A stretch of 64,000 nt of DNA, from NCBI GenBank assembly GCA_029861865.1, contig JAOTYL010000006.1, positions 1-64,000 on the forward strand, given 5' to 3'. Below the pieces are notes generated by a model that was not told the origin of the DNA, did not search any database, and worked only from the letters and a program-made list of their open reading frames with translations. Below, piece by piece: positions 53,754 through 61,931 of the stretch. Position 1 is the stretch's first letter. Every line of letters starts with the position of its first letter. Made by a program: the position numbers and the translations under genes. The DNA is from Myxococcales bacterium (lineage in GTDB: Bacteria; Myxococcota_A; Polyangia; Polyangiales; Houyiibacteriaceae).

Positions 53754-53864
53754 GATGTTAGCGTCGATAACATCTCTTGGCAGCCATATGTTACCAGCGC
53801 TTACATTTAGGTGTGAGCGGTGCTAACATTAGCGGTCCTCGGAAAGTAAGCATTGGTAACATGC
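53754..53864 (+). promoter_or_regulatory. Cluster of palindromic operator-like sites upstream of tetR
   Basis: The region has four inverted repeats of TGTTA/TAACA type. They are GATGTTA-N7-TAACATC (53754-53774), ATGTTA-N7-TTACAT (53788-53806), GCTAACATTAGC (53822-53833) and GCAT-N7-ATGC with TAACAT inside (53850-53864). Three share the 7-base spacing. This fits binding by the TetR-family protein encoded just downstream, with autoregulation. No clear -10/-35 pair was found. Confidence 0.6.
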
Positions 53865-53882
53865 TCTGGTAGGCTGAGGCGC

Positions 53883-54488
53883 ATGAGCTCCGATCACCAG
53901 CCTTACCACCACGGAAACCTTCGCGAGGCGCTTCTCGAGGCCGCTTTTCGTCTGGTCGATTCCCAAGGGCCCGAGGCGTTCAGCATGCGGGCGCTGGCAC
54001 GAGACGCAGGCGTGTCGTCCGCCGCGCCTTTTCGGCATTTCTCCGACAAGCGGGTCCTACTCGATGCGGTCGCCGAACGCGCTCGGGCCGAGCTCGACCG
54101 CACCCTCGATGAGGCCACCGCCCAATGTGCCGATGCGCTCACGCAGTTCCGCGCGATGACCGTCGCTTACGTTCGATTCGCGGCTGAGCATCCGACGCTT
54201 TTTGACCTGATCCACAGCGCTGGATCGACCCCGGGCCGATTTCCAGGCGACCTCAACGATGAGCGCCGTCTGAAGTTGATCGCGCTCATCTACGAGGGCC
54301 AGAACGCCGGCCTCATCCCCGAAGCCGACCCAGAGCTCATCGCATTGACCAGCGAGGCCCTCACCCACGGCCTGGCCAGAATGGTCGTCGACGGCCACCC
54401 GCGCCTGGCATCGCTCTCCTCGGAAGACGCGAGAAAGCTCGCCCTCGCTGCGACCCAGCTCCTTCAGTCGGGGATCGGGCTGTCGTAG
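53883..54488 (+). CDS. TetR/AcrR family transcriptional regulator
   Basis: The 201-residue product has the TetR N-terminal HTH (GNLREALLEAAFRLVDSQG, FSMRALARDAGVSSAAPFRHFSDKRVLLDAV) and an all-helical ligand domain. The ATG at 53883 gives a standard MSSDHQPYHHGN start. The recognition helix region AAPFRHFSDK is conserved in the family. Its ligand and targets are unknown. It probably regulates itself through the sites upstream. Confidence 0.92.
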   Translation: MSSDHQPYHHGNLREALLEAAFRLVDSQGPEAFSMRALARDAGVSSAAPFRHFSDKRVLLDAVAERARAELDRTLDEATAQCADALTQFRAMTVAYVRFAAEHPTLFDLIHSAGSTPGRFPGDLNDERRLKLIALIYEGQNAGLIPEADPELIALTSEALTHGLARMVVDGHPRLASLSSEDARKLALAATQLLQSGIGLS

Positions 54489-54507
54489 CAGCGGCTCTGC
54501 GTCAACC

Positions 54508-54674
54508 GGTGACCCGGGGCGCGCGACAGGCACGCCCTCGCCCGCTCAGACATCCTCGGCGGGGATGTTTGGGGGCGGTGTTGAATCCCTCCGAGTCGCA
54601 AGCGCGAGCAAGATGGGTTGGCGCCTGCGGAACTCGCGTTCGAGGACATGCCTGCTCGCGCGCCCCGGGTCACC
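54508..54674 (-). repeat. Long inverted-repeat element, copy B
   Basis: A 24-base arm at 54508-54531 (GGTGACCCGGGGCGCGCGA...) matches the reverse complement of 54650-54674 with one inserted base. GCGTCAAC before the left arm and TACTCCTCGAGAACAG after the right arm are shared with copy A at 43.9 kb. The loop is 118 bases and not similar to copy A. No gene is seen in 54489-54730. Confidence 0.88.
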
Positions 54675-54687
54675 TACTCCTCGAGAA

Positions 54688-54730
54688 CAGTGTCAGTGCC
54701 AGTGTCAGTGGCGGTGCCAGTGTCAGCGCC
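54688..54730 (+). repeat. Hexanucleotide array R3 (GNCAGY on plus strand)
   Basis: About seven units (TGTCAG, TGCCAG, with one TGGCGG) lie between inverted-repeat copy B and the stop codon of the minus-strand gene at 54731, which it directly abuts. Confidence 0.85.
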
Positions 54731-55786
54731 TTAGAACTTGCGGGTTTCGCCGATGTGGAGGAGCCAGCCGCGTTGCTCGCCAAGAGGGCTTGCGGCTGCT
54801 GCTTTGCGAAAACGTTCTGGGGGTTCGTGGAGTGGCTCGTCGGAGAGATCGAAGGTGCCGTAGTGCATGGCCACGGCGGCTCGGGCCTTCAGATCGATCG
54901 CTGCTTGGACGGCTTCCTCGGGGTTCAGGTGCGACGCCTTCATCATCGCGACCGGCTCGTAGGCGCCGATCGGAACGGCCGCGAGGTCGAAGGGCCCGAG
55001 CGCCTCGGCGATCTTTGCAAAACCGTCGAAGTACCCGGTGTCACCCGCGAAGTAGAAGCGCCGCTTCGTTCCGACTACCGCCCATGAAGACCAAAGCGCT
55101 TCCCGATCGTCGTCGAGGCCTCGTTTGCTCCAGTGTTGGGCCGGTAGACAGTGTACGCGGACGCCTTCGTATTCGATCGAGTCACCCCAGTCGAGCTCTT
55201 CCACGTTGTCGATCCCGTTTTCGCGTAGGAGCTCGCCGTTCTCGAGAGGGACGAAGAAACGCGTGTCGGGATTTCGTTTGGCGAGGGCGACCAGGGTGGG
55301 CAGGTCGAGATGGTCGTAGTGATTGTGCGAGACCACGACGAAATCGATCGGAGGTAGATCCTGCATCGCGACACCAGGAGGCACGAAGCGCCGCGGGCCG
55401 GCGAACGACACCGGGCTCGGAGTCTCCGACCAGATCGGATCGGTCAGAAAGGTGACGTGATCCATTTGCACGAGCATCGTCGAGTGGCCGACCCAGGTCA
55501 CGGTAGGTGTGCTGTGCTCGGCGTTCTCGCGGAGGTAGGCACCGTCGTTGGCGATTTCGTCGGGTGCACCGGGCCGGTCAAGAAAGGAGCCGGCGATACG
55601 CCTCAAGAAGAACGGAAAGCGGACCGAGAGGCTGCCGTGCGGCAGATCGCCTGTGAAGTTCAAGAAGCGACCGTCCGAGTCACGCGGTGCCGGCCCGAGC
55701 GAACCGATCGCGGGCTCTGCAGCGACCGAGGTGACCAGACACAGAGCGAGAAGTGCGAGCGCCAAAAAAGTTGGCCTTCGGAACAC
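54731..55786 (-). CDS. Exported MBL-fold hydrolase (NAPE-PLD/UlaG-like)
   Basis: The 351-residue product has a signal peptide (FLALALLALCLVTSVAAEP). A metallo-beta-lactamase fold follows: VTWVGHSTMLVQMDHVTFLTDPIWS, SHNHYDHLDLPTLVAL, the FYFAGDTGYFDGF and LAAVPIGAYEPVAMM segments, and HYGTFDLSDEPLHEPPERF. The pattern is that of N-acylphosphatidylethanolamine phospholipase D-like enzymes. It probably acts in the periplasm on a lipid or phosphodiester. The start is a GTG. Confidence 0.85.
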   Translation of the reverse strand: MFRRPTFLALALLALCLVTSVAAEPAIGSLGPAPRDSDGRFLNFTGDLPHGSLSVRFPFFLRRIAGSFLDRPGAPDEIANDGAYLRENAEHSTPTVTWVGHSTMLVQMDHVTFLTDPIWSETPSPVSFAGPRRFVPPGVAMQDLPPIDFVVVSHNHYDHLDLPTLVALAKRNPDTRFFVPLENGELLRENGIDNVEELDWGDSIEYEGVRVHCLPAQHWSKRGLDDDREALWSSWAVVGTKRRFYFAGDTGYFDGFAKIAEALGPFDLAAVPIGAYEPVAMMKASHLNPEEAVQAAIDLKARAAVAMHYGTFDLSDEPLHEPPERFRKAAAASPLGEQRGWLLHIGETRKF

Positions 55787-55813
55787 CAGAGGCCCCTACC
55801 ACAGTGGCGAGTG

Positions 55814-55866
55814 CCGGCACAGGCGCTGACGCCGACACTGCCACTGACACTGGCCCTGCCCCTGAA
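55814..55866 (+). repeat. Hexanucleotide array R4, degenerate (CTGRCR on plus strand)
   Basis: About eight decayed units (CTGACG, CTGCCA, CTGACA, CTGGCC) sit between the start of the minus-strand MBL gene and the plus-strand gene at 55940. It is weaker than the other arrays, possibly older. Confidence 0.65.
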
Positions 55867-55939
55867 ATTCCCTAGGATCTAGGAGCTTGGGCGCCGTCGG
55901 CTTGCGCTGGGTCGGCGCTTGATAAACTCTTCGCGGACT

Positions 55940-56959
55940 ATGCCCGTAATAATTTTATTGGTGGCGGCAGCCATCTTCGCGGTGGGTTGTGGGAGCGGCG
56001 GTGACGATGGGTCGGCGTTTGTTGCGACTTTGGAGCACACCTTCGATCCCATCCTGGTGGACTCCTCGGCTGAAGAATACTGGTGTCAGAGTTGGACGTT
56101 GGACAACGACGAAACCCTCTACGTCAACAGAGTGCGGCAGGTCAACGACGGCGCTTGGCACCACTCGAACTGGTCCTTTGTTCCCGAAGAAATGTACGGG
56201 GAGGATGGGACGTGGAAGTGCCGCGACCGTAATTGGAACCAGGTGGAGGCCGCTCTAGCCGGCGGTGTGATCTTCGCTCAGTCGACCCAATCCTTCGAAG
56301 AGGTGCAAGCGTTCCCCGAAGGTGCGGTCATCGTCGTGCCACCGCGCAGCAAGATCGTTGGAACCGTCCATCTCTTCAATGCTGGAGCGGCCCCGATCAA
56401 CACCTCGCTGACGATGGGCCTTCAGGCGATCGAGGAAGAAGCAGTCGAGGTCAAGCTGCGCGAAGTCAGCTTCCTCATGTCCGACATCGCAATTCCTGCG
56501 CAGCGACGGTCGCGCTGGTCACAGACGTGTGACATCGGCGACTTTGTCGGCGAATCTTACAACATTTACTACGTGCTCGGCCACTATCATCAGTGGGGGA
56601 ACTCTTTCCAAATGAGCTTCGTCGACGACGACGGGAACCAACGCTCGATCGTGGACTTCACGAACAACCCAGGCGATACGCTCGGCGTCACGATCGATCC
56701 TCCGCTCAATTCTGAAGGCGCGGGGCGTCTCAACTACGTCTGCGGGTACAACAACACGACCGACCGGGTGCTTCACTGGGGCAACAATGGGCAGGAGGAA
56801 ATGTGCCAGTTCCTTGCCTACATCGATGGTGACACCAAGATCGCCGCGTTCGAAGGCGGTTTGGTTGAGGACCCGCAGCCCACCGGCGAAACCGAGGACG
56901 GCGTATTGCTGTACGACCTGCCGTGCGGCTCTCCCTTCGGTCTTCCGGGGCGGAACTAA
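55940..56959 (+). CDS. PHM-like copper type II monooxygenase, lipoprotein
   Basis: The 339-residue product has a lipobox (AAAIFAVGCGSG, Cys17). Metal ligands align with the two copper sites of peptidylglycine monooxygenase-like enzymes: H74/H75 in AWHHSNW with H144 in GTVHLFNAG, then H215/H217 in LGHYHQWG with M288 in QEEMCQF. I infer a copper-dependent oxygenase or binding protein at the outer surface. The ATG at 55940 is preferred over a TTG at 55919. No other obvious partner is nearby. Confidence 0.75.
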   Translation: MPVIILLVAAAIFAVGCGSGGDDGSAFVATLEHTFDPILVDSSAEEYWCQSWTLDNDETLYVNRVRQVNDGAWHHSNWSFVPEEMYGEDGTWKCRDRNWNQVEAALAGGVIFAQSTQSFEEVQAFPEGAVIVVPPRSKIVGTVHLFNAGAAPINTSLTMGLQAIEEEAVEVKLREVSFLMSDIAIPAQRRSRWSQTCDIGDFVGESYNIYYVLGHYHQWGNSFQMSFVDDDGNQRSIVDFTNNPGDTLGVTIDPPLNSEGAGRLNYVCGYNNTTDRVLHWGNNGQEEMCQFLAYIDGDTKIAAFEGGLVEDPQPTGETEDGVLLYDLPCGSPFGLPGRN

Positions 56960-56984
56960 GACGCCCGAGGCGTAGCCGTAGCCC

Positions 56985-58514
56985 TTACGGAGCGGCCGCG
57001 AGGCCCTGTTCGACCTCGTCCGATTCCTCGAGCTGACGTTCACTCTCGAAGAAGGCAACCTCGTAGTCCGCCGAATTCAGGCGACGTGTGCGCAAGATGT
57101 ACTCCCAGGCGAACCCTGGGTAGAGCGAGCGATTACGGCCATCACTCGACAGATACCAACTGTGGCATCCGGACCCCCAGACCATGTGCTTCATGCGGCG
57201 TTGAATGCCTTCGTTGTAGCGGTCCTGTACGTCTTGGCGGACGTCGCAATACTTGATGTCCTCGGCCATCATCTTTTTGATCGCTTGAAGGGCATGCGCG
57301 ATTTGCGCTTCGGTATAGACCAGTACGGACGTGTGCCCGGGGCCGGTGTTCGGGCCCATCATCGTGAACCAGTTCGGGAAGCCAGAGACCGTCATGCCTT
57401 TGTAGGCCATGGCGCCATCGCGCCAGGCCTCGTCGAGGGTTCGACCGCCCCGGCCTCGGATCTGAAACGGAGCCGCGGCTAGACCCAGCAGGAAACCGGT
57501 TGCGAGGACGATCACGTCGAACACGTGTAGCTTGCCATCCGTGGTCTCGATCCCTTCGCGCCGAATGGCTTCGATCGGCTCGGTGATTAGTTCGACGTTG
57601 GCGCGCTCGAAGGCTGCCCAATAGTCGTCGGAGACGAGGACACGCTTGCAGCCGAACTGAAAGTCGGGGGTCAGCCGCTTTTGGAGCTCGGGGTCTTGGA
57701 CCTGGCGGCGCAAGTTCCACATCGAAATCGATCGACCGATGCGCGACAGGAGCTTCGAATCGAGAAAAACGATGGGGCCCAAAAGCTCGCTGAGCCAGTA
57801 CTTGAAGAAACGCGCGATGCGCAGGAGAAACGGAAAACGGGCGGCAAGCCGTTTCACGCGCGGCGAATACTCGAGGTCGAACTTCGGCACGACCCAGGCG
57901 GCGGTGCGCTGGAACACGCTGAGCTTCGCGACCAGCGGTGCGATCGAAGGCACGACTTGGATGGCGCTTGCGCCCGTGCCGATGACAGCGACCCGCTTGT
58001 CGGTGAGGTCGACTTCGTGATTCCAGCGCGCCGTATGGAACATGTCGCCCGAAAACTCATCGATCCCGTCGATCGTCGGATAGGAAGGGTCGACCAAGCC
58101 CCCGACGCCCGAGAGCACGACCCTCGCTGTGAAGGTGTCGCCCTCGTTGGTCTTCAATGCCCAAGTGCCTTTCTCTTCGTCGAACTCGGCGCTTACGATC
58201 TCGGTATTGCGCCGGAGGTGCTTTTCGAGACCCCACTTGTCGACGAGGCCGATCAGGTACTCTTGAATCTCTTGCCAGGTCGAATAGCGCCTACTCCAGT
58301 TCGGGTTTTGCTCGAAAGACAGCGAGTACACGTGCGACTGCACGTCGCAGGCGCAACCCGGATACGTGTTGTCGCGCCAGGTCCCGCCGACCTCGCTTGC
58401 GCGCTCGAACATCGTGAACGACTCGATGCCCTCCTGTTTCAACCGAATCGCGGCGCCAATACCGGAAAACCCAGCACCAATGATCGCGATCGGAAAGTCC
58501 TCTTGGTCCGGCAA
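56985..58514 (-). CDS. Flavin-containing monooxygenase, Baeyer-Villiger type
   Basis: The 509-residue product has two Rossmann motifs (IIGAGFSGIGAA, residues 11-22, and VIGTGASAIQ, 177-186). Between them is the Baeyer-Villiger fingerprint FSGDMFHTARW (154-164). It should oxidise ketones to esters or lactones with NADPH and FAD. The start is TTG at 58514. It converges on the copper monooxygenase gene. Confidence 0.92.
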   Translation of the reverse strand: MPDQEDFPIAIIGAGFSGIGAAIRLKQEGIESFTMFERASEVGGTWRDNTYPGCACDVQSHVYSLSFEQNPNWSRRYSTWQEIQEYLIGLVDKWGLEKHLRRNTEIVSAEFDEEKGTWALKTNEGDTFTARVVLSGVGGLVDPSYPTIDGIDEFSGDMFHTARWNHEVDLTDKRVAVIGTGASAIQVVPSIAPLVAKLSVFQRTAAWVVPKFDLEYSPRVKRLAARFPFLLRIARFFKYWLSELLGPIVFLDSKLLSRIGRSISMWNLRRQVQDPELQKRLTPDFQFGCKRVLVSDDYWAAFERANVELITEPIEAIRREGIETTDGKLHVFDVIVLATGFLLGLAAAPFQIRGRGGRTLDEAWRDGAMAYKGMTVSGFPNWFTMMGPNTGPGHTSVLVYTEAQIAHALQAIKKMMAEDIKYCDVRQDVQDRYNEGIQRRMKHMVWGSGCHSWYLSSDGRNRSLYPGFAWEYILRTRRLNSADYEVAFFESERQLEESDEVEQGLAAAP

Positions 58515-58559
58515 GTAGGCACAGATTATTCCGGTGATCGCCTCCGCGCCAGTACCCGG

Positions 58560-58638
58560 GTCAGTGTCAGTGTCAGTGCCAGCGCCAGTGCCAGTGTCAG
58601 CGTCAGTGCCAGCGCCAGTGTCAGTGCCAGCGCCAGTC
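58560..58638 (+). repeat. Hexanucleotide array R5 (GNCAGY on plus strand)
   Basis: About 13 units (TGTCAG, TGCCAG, CGCCAG, CGTCAG) fill the 126 bases between the FMO start and the stop codon of the minus-strand TonB receptor gene at 58641, stopping 2 bases before it. Confidence 0.9.
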
Positions 58639-58640
58639 GC

Positions 58641-61322
58641 TTAGAGGCGGAATCCTATTTGAAAGATGAAGCTCCGAGGTGCTCCGGCCGCGACGTGTCG
58701 GGCGGGTGTCCCCGAGGGCGTGGCTCCCGGGTTCCAATTCGATTCGAAGATGAACTCCTGGGCCGCATATTGCACGTTCACGACGTTGTAGATCTGTAAG
58801 CCCAGCTCGAAAAACCGCCAAGAGAGCCCTGCTGAGAGGTCGAGGAGGTTGACTCGCGGGGAGCGCTCGGCAAACCGAAGAGGTCGTTCGCCGAGGAAGG
58901 TGTACGCAAGGCCCACATTTCCGCGAAGCGGATATCTTCCAAGCATGACGAGCTGTCCTGCTGCGCCGAGGTCGAGCCGAAGAAGCCACGGGGGTACGAA
59001 CGGTACGGGGTCGCCTGCTTGGAGGCCGGCACTTGGCTCGCCGGGCTCGGGCTCCGGAGTTTCGTCCAGGGTTGCGTGCGCGTAGGTCACCGATACCGCG
59101 CCAAACAGCCATGGGAGCGGACGAAACTGCGAATAGAAAGTTGCGCCGATGCGCGTCGTTGGACCGAGCTCTTCAAAGCGAGCCTCGTGTGCTTCGAAGA
59201 TCAAATCGTTGTCGAGCTTCGCAAGGAAGCCTGTCAAAGCGAGCTTTAGTTGCTCGTTCTGACCGATCCGAGATCGCAAACCCACGTCCGCCGAGTGTAC
59301 TCGGGTAAACGGAACGCCTTCGTTCTCGACTAAGGAACGAGCTTGCGGAGAACGAAAGCCGCGACCGTAGGCCAGTACGATGTCGAGCTCCTCGATCGGT
59401 TTGACGGTGACTACGGCACGGGGCCCGACAGCGACGCCTGCCGCCGTGCGCCTGTAACCTGGGGTCGAGTCGGGCGGTAGCGGATCCGGCCGCACGCTTT
59501 CCTCCAGGTCGTTGACATCGAAGAAGAGCACGTCGGTTCGGACGCCGCCTTTGATGTTCAGGAACCGAGTGAAGTCCCAATCGAGGTCGAGCCACATACC
59601 GATGTCGCCTTGCGTGATGTCGGCGTCGATTCGCTCCTGGTAGATGCGATTCGACGGGGCTTCGATCAGATTCAGCTCCTGCCCGATGATGTCGACACGA
59701 CCCGCGATGCCAAGCTCTACGGTGCCCTTCGCCCAGTCTGCGGGGGTGAACTGCCTGGTTCGATGCCGGGCGTTGCCGCCTAGGACGAAACGACGATCGA
59801 GCTGCTCAATGAGGTCGCCGGGGGTATCCCCGTTCTCGTCGGTCTGCAGAAACCCGGTGAAGTTCTGCTTCAATCGAAAGTCGTGAAACTGAACCCACAG
59901 ACCGAAGCTCGAGTTTCGAAGGTTCTCGTCGCGGCGTTCGCCGGACACCCCGAGCGTGCCCGCCATGTTGAAGCCATTTTGAGCTCGCGCCGTCTCGAAT
60001 GGATAGACACCCAACCAATCGATCTCTCCTGCTTGGACGTCGTCGAGGCGCACGACCCCTGCGAGGTCATACCGGGTGCCGCCGAAACCGGCGTGGACGC
60101 GAAAGCGCCACTTGTCGCGACCGAAGCCGTATTGAAACATCACCGATCCATCGATCCCGCCTCGATTTTCGCCGAACCCGTCGGTTCGTTGCAGTTGGAA
60201 CGCCCCGAAAGTGTCCGTGGCGCCTCTTTCGGGCGCGAAAATCGCGATCTGTCGAAACGTGCGGAAGGAGCCGAGCTCGGTCTTGGCGTAGACCCCGCGC
60301 TCGAGGACGCCGAGATCGTAGTCGACGCTGCCAGCGATCGCGAAGTCACCTTGTCGCGGATCGTAGACACCCTCGACCACGCGCAGGTCACGCACGGTCT
60401 CCGGGATGACGAAGTTGAGATATGCATAACCCTGGCCGTGGATGTGCGACGGCTGATTGACTGGAACGCCCCCGACTTTGAGCTCGATGTCCTGTCCGTG
60501 CTCGGAATCGAAGCCTCTCAAGAAGATGCGCTCGCCCACTGCACCACCTTCTGGGCGCGCGACGTAGAGACCGGGCACGCGTTTGAGGAGATCGCTTGCG
60601 GTGAGGACCGGGACGGCATCGAGGATCTGTCGATCGATGTTGAAGTCTGCAGCTCCTCTTCCACCCGATCGCAGGCGCTCCGCATCGACCTCCGCGTCGG
60701 TTCGGTAGACATCAGGCTCAGGCACCTTCGTCTTCACCTCGGCGATCTCTGCGGGGCCGGCTTGCGCGGGGACGTTGCCTGGTATTGGGGTTGCTGCAAC
60801 GTGCGGCGCGGCCTGCGGTTCGTGGGTCTCGCCTTCGTGGGGAACGCCAGCCGCAGGAGGCTCGAAATGCACCGCAACCCGAATCCGGCTCGATACGGGG
60901 GTGTCCCCGCGACGCGCAGGCTCGAAGGTCCAGGTTCTCACCGCCTCGATCGCTGCTTGGTCGAAATCGCCGCCGGCCGAGTGCTCGACCACGATGTCCG
61001 TCACGCTCGCCTCCGCGGTGACCGTGATCCGCAGAACGACGGTCGGGTGGACCCCTTCGCCCTCTCGGCCGGGCGGGTAGTGGGGGGGCGGCGCCTCGAT
61101 CAGGTGCGGCGGGTGCAGCTCAGTGCCAGTGTCAGTGCCAGTGCCAGTGTCAGCGTCAGTGTCAGCGTCAGTGCCAGCGTCAGTGTCTGCGCCAGCGTCA
61201 GTGTCTGCGCCAGTGTCAGTGCCAGCGTCCGGAACGTCCTGCGCTTGGACCGATGCGCTTGCCAACAGGGCCACAGCCCAGACCACCACGATCCTCGTGT
61301 TGTTGTTTCTGATTCGTGTCAT
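58641..61322 (-). CDS. TonB-dependent outer-membrane receptor with fused TonB C-terminal-type domain
   Basis: The 893-residue product has a signal peptide (VVVWAVALLASASVQAQ) and an Asp/Thr/Gly/Ala repeat linker (residues 31-65) encoded by array R6. A TonB C-terminal-like domain follows (about 66-165, TVVLRITVTAEASVTDIVVEHSAGGDFDQAAIEAVRTWTFEPARRG), then plug and barrel ending FIFQIGFRL. Plug features include ASDLLKRVPGLYVARPEGG and FLRGFDSEHG. Fused TonB_C parts occur in other deltaproteobacteria. The ligand is unknown. It lies directly downstream of a His/Cys-rich exported protein. Confidence 0.88.
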   Translation of the reverse strand: MTRIRNNNTRIVVVWAVALLASASVQAQDVPDAGTDTGADTDAGADTDAGTDADTDADTGTGTDTGTELHPPHLIEAPPPHYPPGREGEGVHPTVVLRITVTAEASVTDIVVEHSAGGDFDQAAIEAVRTWTFEPARRGDTPVSSRIRVAVHFEPPAAGVPHEGETHEPQAAPHVAATPIPGNVPAQAGPAEIAEVKTKVPEPDVYRTDAEVDAERLRSGGRGAADFNIDRQILDAVPVLTASDLLKRVPGLYVARPEGGAVGERIFLRGFDSEHGQDIELKVGGVPVNQPSHIHGQGYAYLNFVIPETVRDLRVVEGVYDPRQGDFAIAGSVDYDLGVLERGVYAKTELGSFRTFRQIAIFAPERGATDTFGAFQLQRTDGFGENRGGIDGSVMFQYGFGRDKWRFRVHAGFGGTRYDLAGVVRLDDVQAGEIDWLGVYPFETARAQNGFNMAGTLGVSGERRDENLRNSSFGLWVQFHDFRLKQNFTGFLQTDENGDTPGDLIEQLDRRFVLGGNARHRTRQFTPADWAKGTVELGIAGRVDIIGQELNLIEAPSNRIYQERIDADITQGDIGMWLDLDWDFTRFLNIKGGVRTDVLFFDVNDLEESVRPDPLPPDSTPGYRRTAAGVAVGPRAVVTVKPIEELDIVLAYGRGFRSPQARSLVENEGVPFTRVHSADVGLRSRIGQNEQLKLALTGFLAKLDNDLIFEAHEARFEELGPTTRIGATFYSQFRPLPWLFGAVSVTYAHATLDETPEPEPGEPSAGLQAGDPVPFVPPWLLRLDLGAAGQLVMLGRYPLRGNVGLAYTFLGERPLRFAERSPRVNLLDLSAGLSWRFFELGLQIYNVVNVQYAAQEFIFESNWNPGATPSGTPARHVAAGAPRSFIFQIGFRL
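61119..61228 (+). repeat. Hexanucleotide array R6 inside the TonB receptor gene
   Basis: About 18 units (GTCAGT, GCCAGT, GTCAGC, GCCAGC, GTCTGC) run in frame within the minus-strand receptor gene. They encode the Asp/Gly-Thr/Ala linker after the signal peptide. It is the only array with a coding reading. Confidence 0.9.
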
Positions 61323-61379
61323 TCACCACTCTGCCGCCGCGTGCGCCACGCGGTCGTTCGTTCATCTCAAAGGTGAACG

Positions 61380-61793
61380 TCAGGCAGGCGGCGAGTTCTT
61401 TGGGGCGAGTTGGTAACGGGGCGCAATCTCTGACGGGGCGACCTCGATCTCTAGGCGATCGGGGGGCACTATCGTGAGCACACCTGCAATCGTTGCACCA
61501 TCGATCGGCGTCACCGCGTCGCGACGCTCCGTTGCGAGCGAGCAGTGGTCGTGTGAGGCTTCACGCTCCGGATCGGACGTGCCGCGCAGCGATCGATCAA
61601 CGTCGGCCGTGAGGTCGACCGGATGCCCGTGCGCGTCGTGAACCAGCTCACCATGCTCGGCGCACTTCGTGTGCTCGACCAGGAGCATGTGGCCCCCGCT
61701 CGAGCCTTGAAGAAGGAGCGCGAGAACGCCGAGCGTTGCCCAAGCCCTCCGAATCACGAGGGATCTAGGTGCCATTGGTCGCGCACAGGACAT
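61380..61793 (-). CDS. Small exported His/Cys-containing protein
   Basis: The 137-residue product has a hydrophobic N-terminal segment (RRAWATLGVLALLLQGSSGG), then His and Cys clustered in HMLLVEHTKCAEHGELVHDAHGH and ASHDHCS. This looks like a metal-binding exported protein. It lies 57 bases upstream of the TonB receptor gene, on the same strand, so both could belong to one metal-uptake operon. That is inference. No family name can be given with confidence. Confidence 0.7.
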   Translation of the reverse strand: MSCARPMAPRSLVIRRAWATLGVLALLLQGSSGGHMLLVEHTKCAEHGELVHDAHGHPVDLTADVDRSLRGTSDPEREASHDHCSLATERRDAVTPIDGATIAGVLTIVPPDRLEIEVAPSEIAPRYQLAPKNSPPA

Positions 61794-61931
61794 CGCCAGC
61801 GACTGAGTATGCAGGGTTTCCGTCAGCCATCAACCGGCCGCTCTCGGCAGCTGGCGCTTGGTCACCCTCTCGGGCTACACCTTCTGGCCTGGCAGCACGC
61901 TAGGATCTAATGGCTCCGGGGAGCGCAGCGG

